Below are positions 26,254 to 27,891 of a stretch of 27,891 bases of DNA, piece by piece. A program made the translations under genes and the position numbers. The stretch lies in assembly GCA_035650255.1 (NCBI GenBank), contig DASRIA010000076.1:1-27891 (forward strand), given 5' to 3'. Below the pieces are notes generated by a model, which saw nothing but the letters and a program-made list of their open reading frames with translations, was not told the DNA's origin and ran no database searches. Numbering within the stretch: position 1 is the stretch's first letter; the number at the start of each line of letters is the position of its first letter. Source of the DNA: DASRIA01 sp035650255. Its GTDB lineage: Bacteria; Actinomycetota; Thermoleophilia; Solirubrobacterales; JBBDJG01.

Positions 26254-26697
26254 ATGAACCGGATGCCCGCCTACGTGCTCGCTGCGGACGAAGGTGAGCG
26301 TCTCGTGTTCGGAGAGGTGACGATCCTGGTGAGGGCCTCCGCCCAGACGACCGCCGGATCGTTCAGCGTCTTCGAGGAGGTGCCGCCGCTGGCGGACACG
26401 CCCCTGCACGTGCACGCGAACGAGGACGAGATCTTCTATCCGCTCGAGGGCGAGCACATCTACCAGGTCGGCGACGAGGAGTTTCGCGTTGGCCCGGGTG
26501 GAATGGTCTTCGCACCGCGGGGCATTCCTCACTCCCAGCGGCGCGCCGTGCCGGGCGAAGGACGGCAGCTCGTGCTGACCTCGCCGGCCGGATTCGAAGG
26601 CTTCTTTCGCGAGCTCGCGGCGGCGCACGAGGCAGGCACGCTCGGGCCGGAGGCTTACGCGCAGGCGTCCGAGAACTTCGGCATCACCTGGCTCTGA
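26254..26697 (+). CDS. Cupin domain protein
   Basis: A 147-residue cupin resembling quercetin-dioxygenase-like single-domain cupins. Motif 1 gives HVHANEDE with His52, His54 and a Glu at 57 or 59, and motif 2 gives GIPHSQ with His93, so metal binding is likely. The substrate is unknown. ATG 26254 lies 28 bases after the HD-GYP stop and close after a TATCCT hexamer, so it may be transcribed separately. It is unrelated in sequence to the other cupin at 18946-19341 beyond the fold. Confidence 0.82.
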   Translation: MNRMPAYVLAADEGERLVFGEVTILVRASAQTTAGSFSVFEEVPPLADTPLHVHANEDEIFYPLEGEHIYQVGDEEFRVGPGGMVFAPRGIPHSQRRAVPGEGRQLVLTSPAGFEGFFRELAAAHEAGTLGPEAYAQASENFGITWL

Positions 26698-26718
26698 GTC
26701 GTTACTTTCGGCGCACCA

Positions 26719-26741
26719 CCTGTCACTCGATGTTCGACAGG
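26719..26741 (+). repeat. Inverted repeat in front of the endonuclease gene
   Basis: CCTGTC and GACAGG, a perfect 6-base inverted repeat with an 11-base loop. The right arm overlaps the AGGA that would serve as ribosome binding site for GTG 26747, so the hairpin could hide it; the repeat could also be an operator. Confidence 0.5.
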
Positions 26742-26746
26742 ATGAG

Positions 26747-27382
26747 GTGGTCGAGTCTCCGAACCACAAAGGAGCAGTTGCCGAAGCGGCCATCGCCTAC
26801 GAGGCTGCTCGCCTGGGTGTGGCAGTGTTCAAGCCATTGTCGGAGCATTCTCGTGCCGACCTGATCTTCGAGATCGGGATATCTCTCTACCGCGTGCAAT
26901 GCAAGACGGCCCGCCGCCAGGGCGACGTACTCGCCATCCATCTCGAGACGGCGCGCTGCACTCCGGCGGGGTACGTGCGCTCGGGCTACGGAATCGATGA
27001 GATCGACCTGATCGCGGCTCACTGCCACACGCTGGAACGCAATTACTTGCTGCCTTTCGACGGCAAGATCGAGTCCCAGCGGACGATCCAGCTGCGGCTT
27101 ACGCCCCCGCGAAACGGTCAGAGAGCCTCGATAAACTACGCAGCGGACTACGAGTTCTCTGGGGCTGTAGCTCAGTTGGGAGAGCGCCGGCATGGCATGC
27201 CGGAGGCCAGGGGTTCGAGCCCCCTCAGCTCCACTCAATCAGCCGGCGAACGGCAGCGGATCGTGGGCGCTCACGAGTTCCGCAACCAGTTCGGCTACTT
27301 CATGGAGTGCGCTGAGCGTGGCGAGGAGATCTTGGTGACGCGGCGCGGCCGGCCGGTCGTCCGTATGACGTCGGGTTGCTAG
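26747..27382 (+). CDS. Group-I-intron-type PD-(D/E)XK endonuclease, frame open through a tRNA into a Phd-like tail
   Basis: Residues 1-138 match the PD-(D/E)XK endonuclease family usually found with group I introns (PDDEXK_5, as in I-Ssp6803I). The marks are HKGAVAEAAI with the helix-1 Glu, SRADLIFE with the catalytic Asp, and YRVQCK with the Q-x-K pair. The later IDLIAAHCHTLERNYLLP and INYAADYEF are also of this family. There is no stop after DYEF: the frame enters the tRNA-Ala gene at 27161, crosses all of it and runs through a Phd-like segment to TAG 27382, 211 residues in all. The natural protein is probably the first part only. The GTG start has AGGA ahead. G+C is about 59% over 26751-26880, against 75% over 25741-25800, suggesting transfer. 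Confidence 0.75.
   Translation: MVESPNHKGAVAEAAIAYEAARLGVAVFKPLSEHSRADLIFEIGISLYRVQCKTARRQGDVLAIHLETARCTPAGYVRSGYGIDEIDLIAAHCHTLERNYLLPFDGKIESQRTIQLRLTPPRNGQRASINYAADYEFSGAVAQLGERRHGMPEARGSSPLSSTQSAGERQRIVGAHEFRNQFGYFMECAERGEEILVTRRGRPVVRMTSGC
27132..27137 (+). promoter_or_regulatory. Candidate -10 element of the tRNA-Ala gene
   Basis: TAAACT, 23 bases before the tRNA, inside the endonuclease reading frame. A start about 7 bases later would give a short tRNA leader. No good -35 hexamer is seen. Confidence 0.3.
27161..27233 (+). tRNA. tRNA-Ala (anticodon GGC)
   Basis: A complete 73-base cloverleaf. The acceptor stem GGGGCTG pairs with CAGCTCC and includes the G3:U70 pair that marks tRNA-Ala. 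The D arm is GCTC/GAGC, the anticodon stem CCGGC/GCCGG has loop ATGGCAT with anticodon GGC, and the T arm is AGGGG-TTCGAGC-CCCCT; the discriminator base is A. CCA is not encoded. There is no intron. The tRNA reads GCC codons, the expected main Ala codon in this GC-rich genome. It lies inside an open protein frame from the endonuclease gene. Confidence 0.97.
27263..27382 (+). CDS. Short Phd/YefM-type antitoxin-like gene, no toxin partner
   Basis: From GTG 27263 the frame encodes 39 residues, beginning VGAHEFRNQFGYFMECAERG and followed by a segment ending in TRRGRPVVRM. This is the N-terminal DNA-binding part of Phd/YefM antitoxins, in which RRGRP lies in the conserved strand. The C-terminal toxin-binding tail is missing and no toxin gene follows, because rsfS is directly convergent. 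It may be a solitary DNA-binding repressor or a remnant. No ribosome binding site is strong. The stop shares CTAG with rsfS. Confidence 0.6.
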   Translation: MGAHEFRNQFGYFMECAERGEEILVTRRGRPVVRMTSGC

Positions 27383-27768
27383 GCCGATTCGGCCTCTTCA
27401 ACCTCCAAGGCCGGCACTTCGCCCCACAATGTTTCAAGTCGGTAGTAGTCCCGTGCGGCGGGCGTGAAGATGTGCACGACGGCGTCGAGGTAGTCCATCA
27501 GGATCCAGCGGCCCTCGGAGCGCCCTTCGACGCGCTGCGGGATCCGTCCCCCCTCCTCCCCGTGCTTCAGGTCCTGGTACACCGCGTCCTCGATCGCGTG
27601 CGTCTGGCGCTCCGTGTTGCCGGTCGCGATCACCAGGAAGTCCGTGTACGACACGACGTCGCGCATGTCGAGCACGACGACGTCGCGCGCCTTCTTGTCG
27701 AGCGCGATCGATGCGATGCGCCGCGCCAGCGCCTCCGACGATGGTGCGGTCTTCACCTCGGCGCTCAC
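27379..27768 (-). CDS. rsfS: Ribosomal silencing factor RsfS
   Basis: RsfS (YbeB/Iojap) binds ribosomal protein uL14 and blocks subunit joining when nutrients are short. The 129-residue protein has the family pattern ALDKKARDVVVLDMRDV, then DFLVIATGNTERQTHAI and WILMDYLDAVVHIFTPAARDYYRLE followed by LWG. The GTG start at 27768 overlaps the nadD stop (GTGA). The stop TAG is within the CTAG that also ends the plus-strand Phd-like frame. nadD-rsfS is a conserved pair. Confidence 0.95.
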   Translation of the reverse strand: MSAEVKTAPSSEALARRIASIALDKKARDVVVLDMRDVVSYTDFLVIATGNTERQTHAIEDAVYQDLKHGEEGGRIPQRVEGRSEGRWILMDYLDAVVHIFTPAARDYYRLETLWGEVPALEVEEAESA

Positions 27769-27891
27769 CGGTACAGCCCCTCCCGCTCGATCCGGTCCGC
27801 CACCCGCTCCGGGACGAGGAACCGGTAGGGCCGGCCGGCGGCCACGCGCTCCCGCACCTCGGTCGACGACACATCGACGCGCGGCATGGTG
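27765..27891 (-). CDS. nadD: Nicotinate-nucleotide adenylyltransferase, C-terminal end (runs off the right edge)
   Basis: Only the last 41-42 residues are in the window: MPRVDVSSTEVRERVAAGRP followed by a segment with FLVP and a last stretch ending GLYR. The VDVSSTEVR pattern is the conserved ISSTxIR signature of NadD, which makes nicotinate adenine dinucleotide from NaMN and ATP in NAD synthesis. The TGA overlaps the GTG of rsfS. The partner position fits the usual nadD-rsfS order. Confidence 0.88.
   Translation of the reverse strand, partial: TMPRVDVSSTEVRERVAAGRPYRFLVPERVADRIEREGLYR

Noticed and set aside
27161..27233. Taking the tRNA-derived peptide as a conserved protein domain
   Set aside because: AVAQLGER-type translations are a well-known result of reading tRNA genes as protein; the cloverleaf is perfect, so the RNA is the real product.
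27161..27233. A group I intron in the tRNA
   Set aside because: The tRNA is contiguous at 73 bases and no intron core is seen on either side.

Overview
The window is a dense, very GC-rich bacterial chromosome segment. The gene families and codon use point to a deep-branching actinobacterium, probably class Thermoleophilia (Solirubrobacterales or Gaiellales). The pointers are hrcA-dnaJ, HadA/HadB-like dehydratases, a glycolipid-binding protein, a DUF1800/DUF1501 pair and an intron-family PD-(D/E)XK nuclease beside a tRNA. This placement is inferred from family content; no rRNA is present to confirm it.

From right to left, the minus strand carries a housekeeping order that resembles the classical Bacillus yqe region: nadD, rsfS, (leuS), comEA, comEC, holA, (rpsT), lepA, hrcA, dnaJ, prmA, mtaB, yqeY, phoH, ybeY, era. 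hemW, grpE, dnaK and rsmE, common members of that neighbourhood, are absent. The genes serve ribosome assembly and maturation (era, ybeY, rsfS, prmA, rpsT), translation and tRNA (lepA, leuS, mtaB, tRNA-Ala), protein folding (hrcA, dnaJ), DNA uptake and replication (comEA, comEC, holA), cell wall synthesis (murJ) and NAD synthesis (nadD).

Accessory genes sit in this backbone. At 2206-3750 there is a plus-strand methyltransferase / small membrane protein / GNAT cassette. At 5006-5811 a SnoaL-like gene and a Rid-family gene diverge. At 8895-10658 there is a HadA/HadB-like pair behind a secreted protein gene. A glycolipid-binding gene follows comEC. At 22020-25233 a DUF1800-DUF1501-cupredoxin operon is followed by a 377-base structured gap, an HD-GYP phosphodiesterase gene and a cupin gene.

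The most unusual stretch is 26698-27382. A lower-GC gene for a group-I-intron-type PD-(D/E)XK endonuclease runs without a stop codon straight through an intact, intronless tRNA-Ala(GGC). It continues in the same frame into a short Phd/YefM antitoxin-like segment and ends in a CTAG shared with the convergent rsfS. The endonuclease has no stop of its own before the tRNA.

Two window-wide patterns stand out. Six genes have a TANNNT-like (or TTTAAT) hexamer exactly 7 bases before the start codon and no Shine-Dalgarno sequence, as expected for leaderless transcripts. Nearly all co-directional neighbours overlap by stop/start (GTGA, ATGA, TTGA, TGATG), and three of four convergent pairs share one CTAG as both stop codons.
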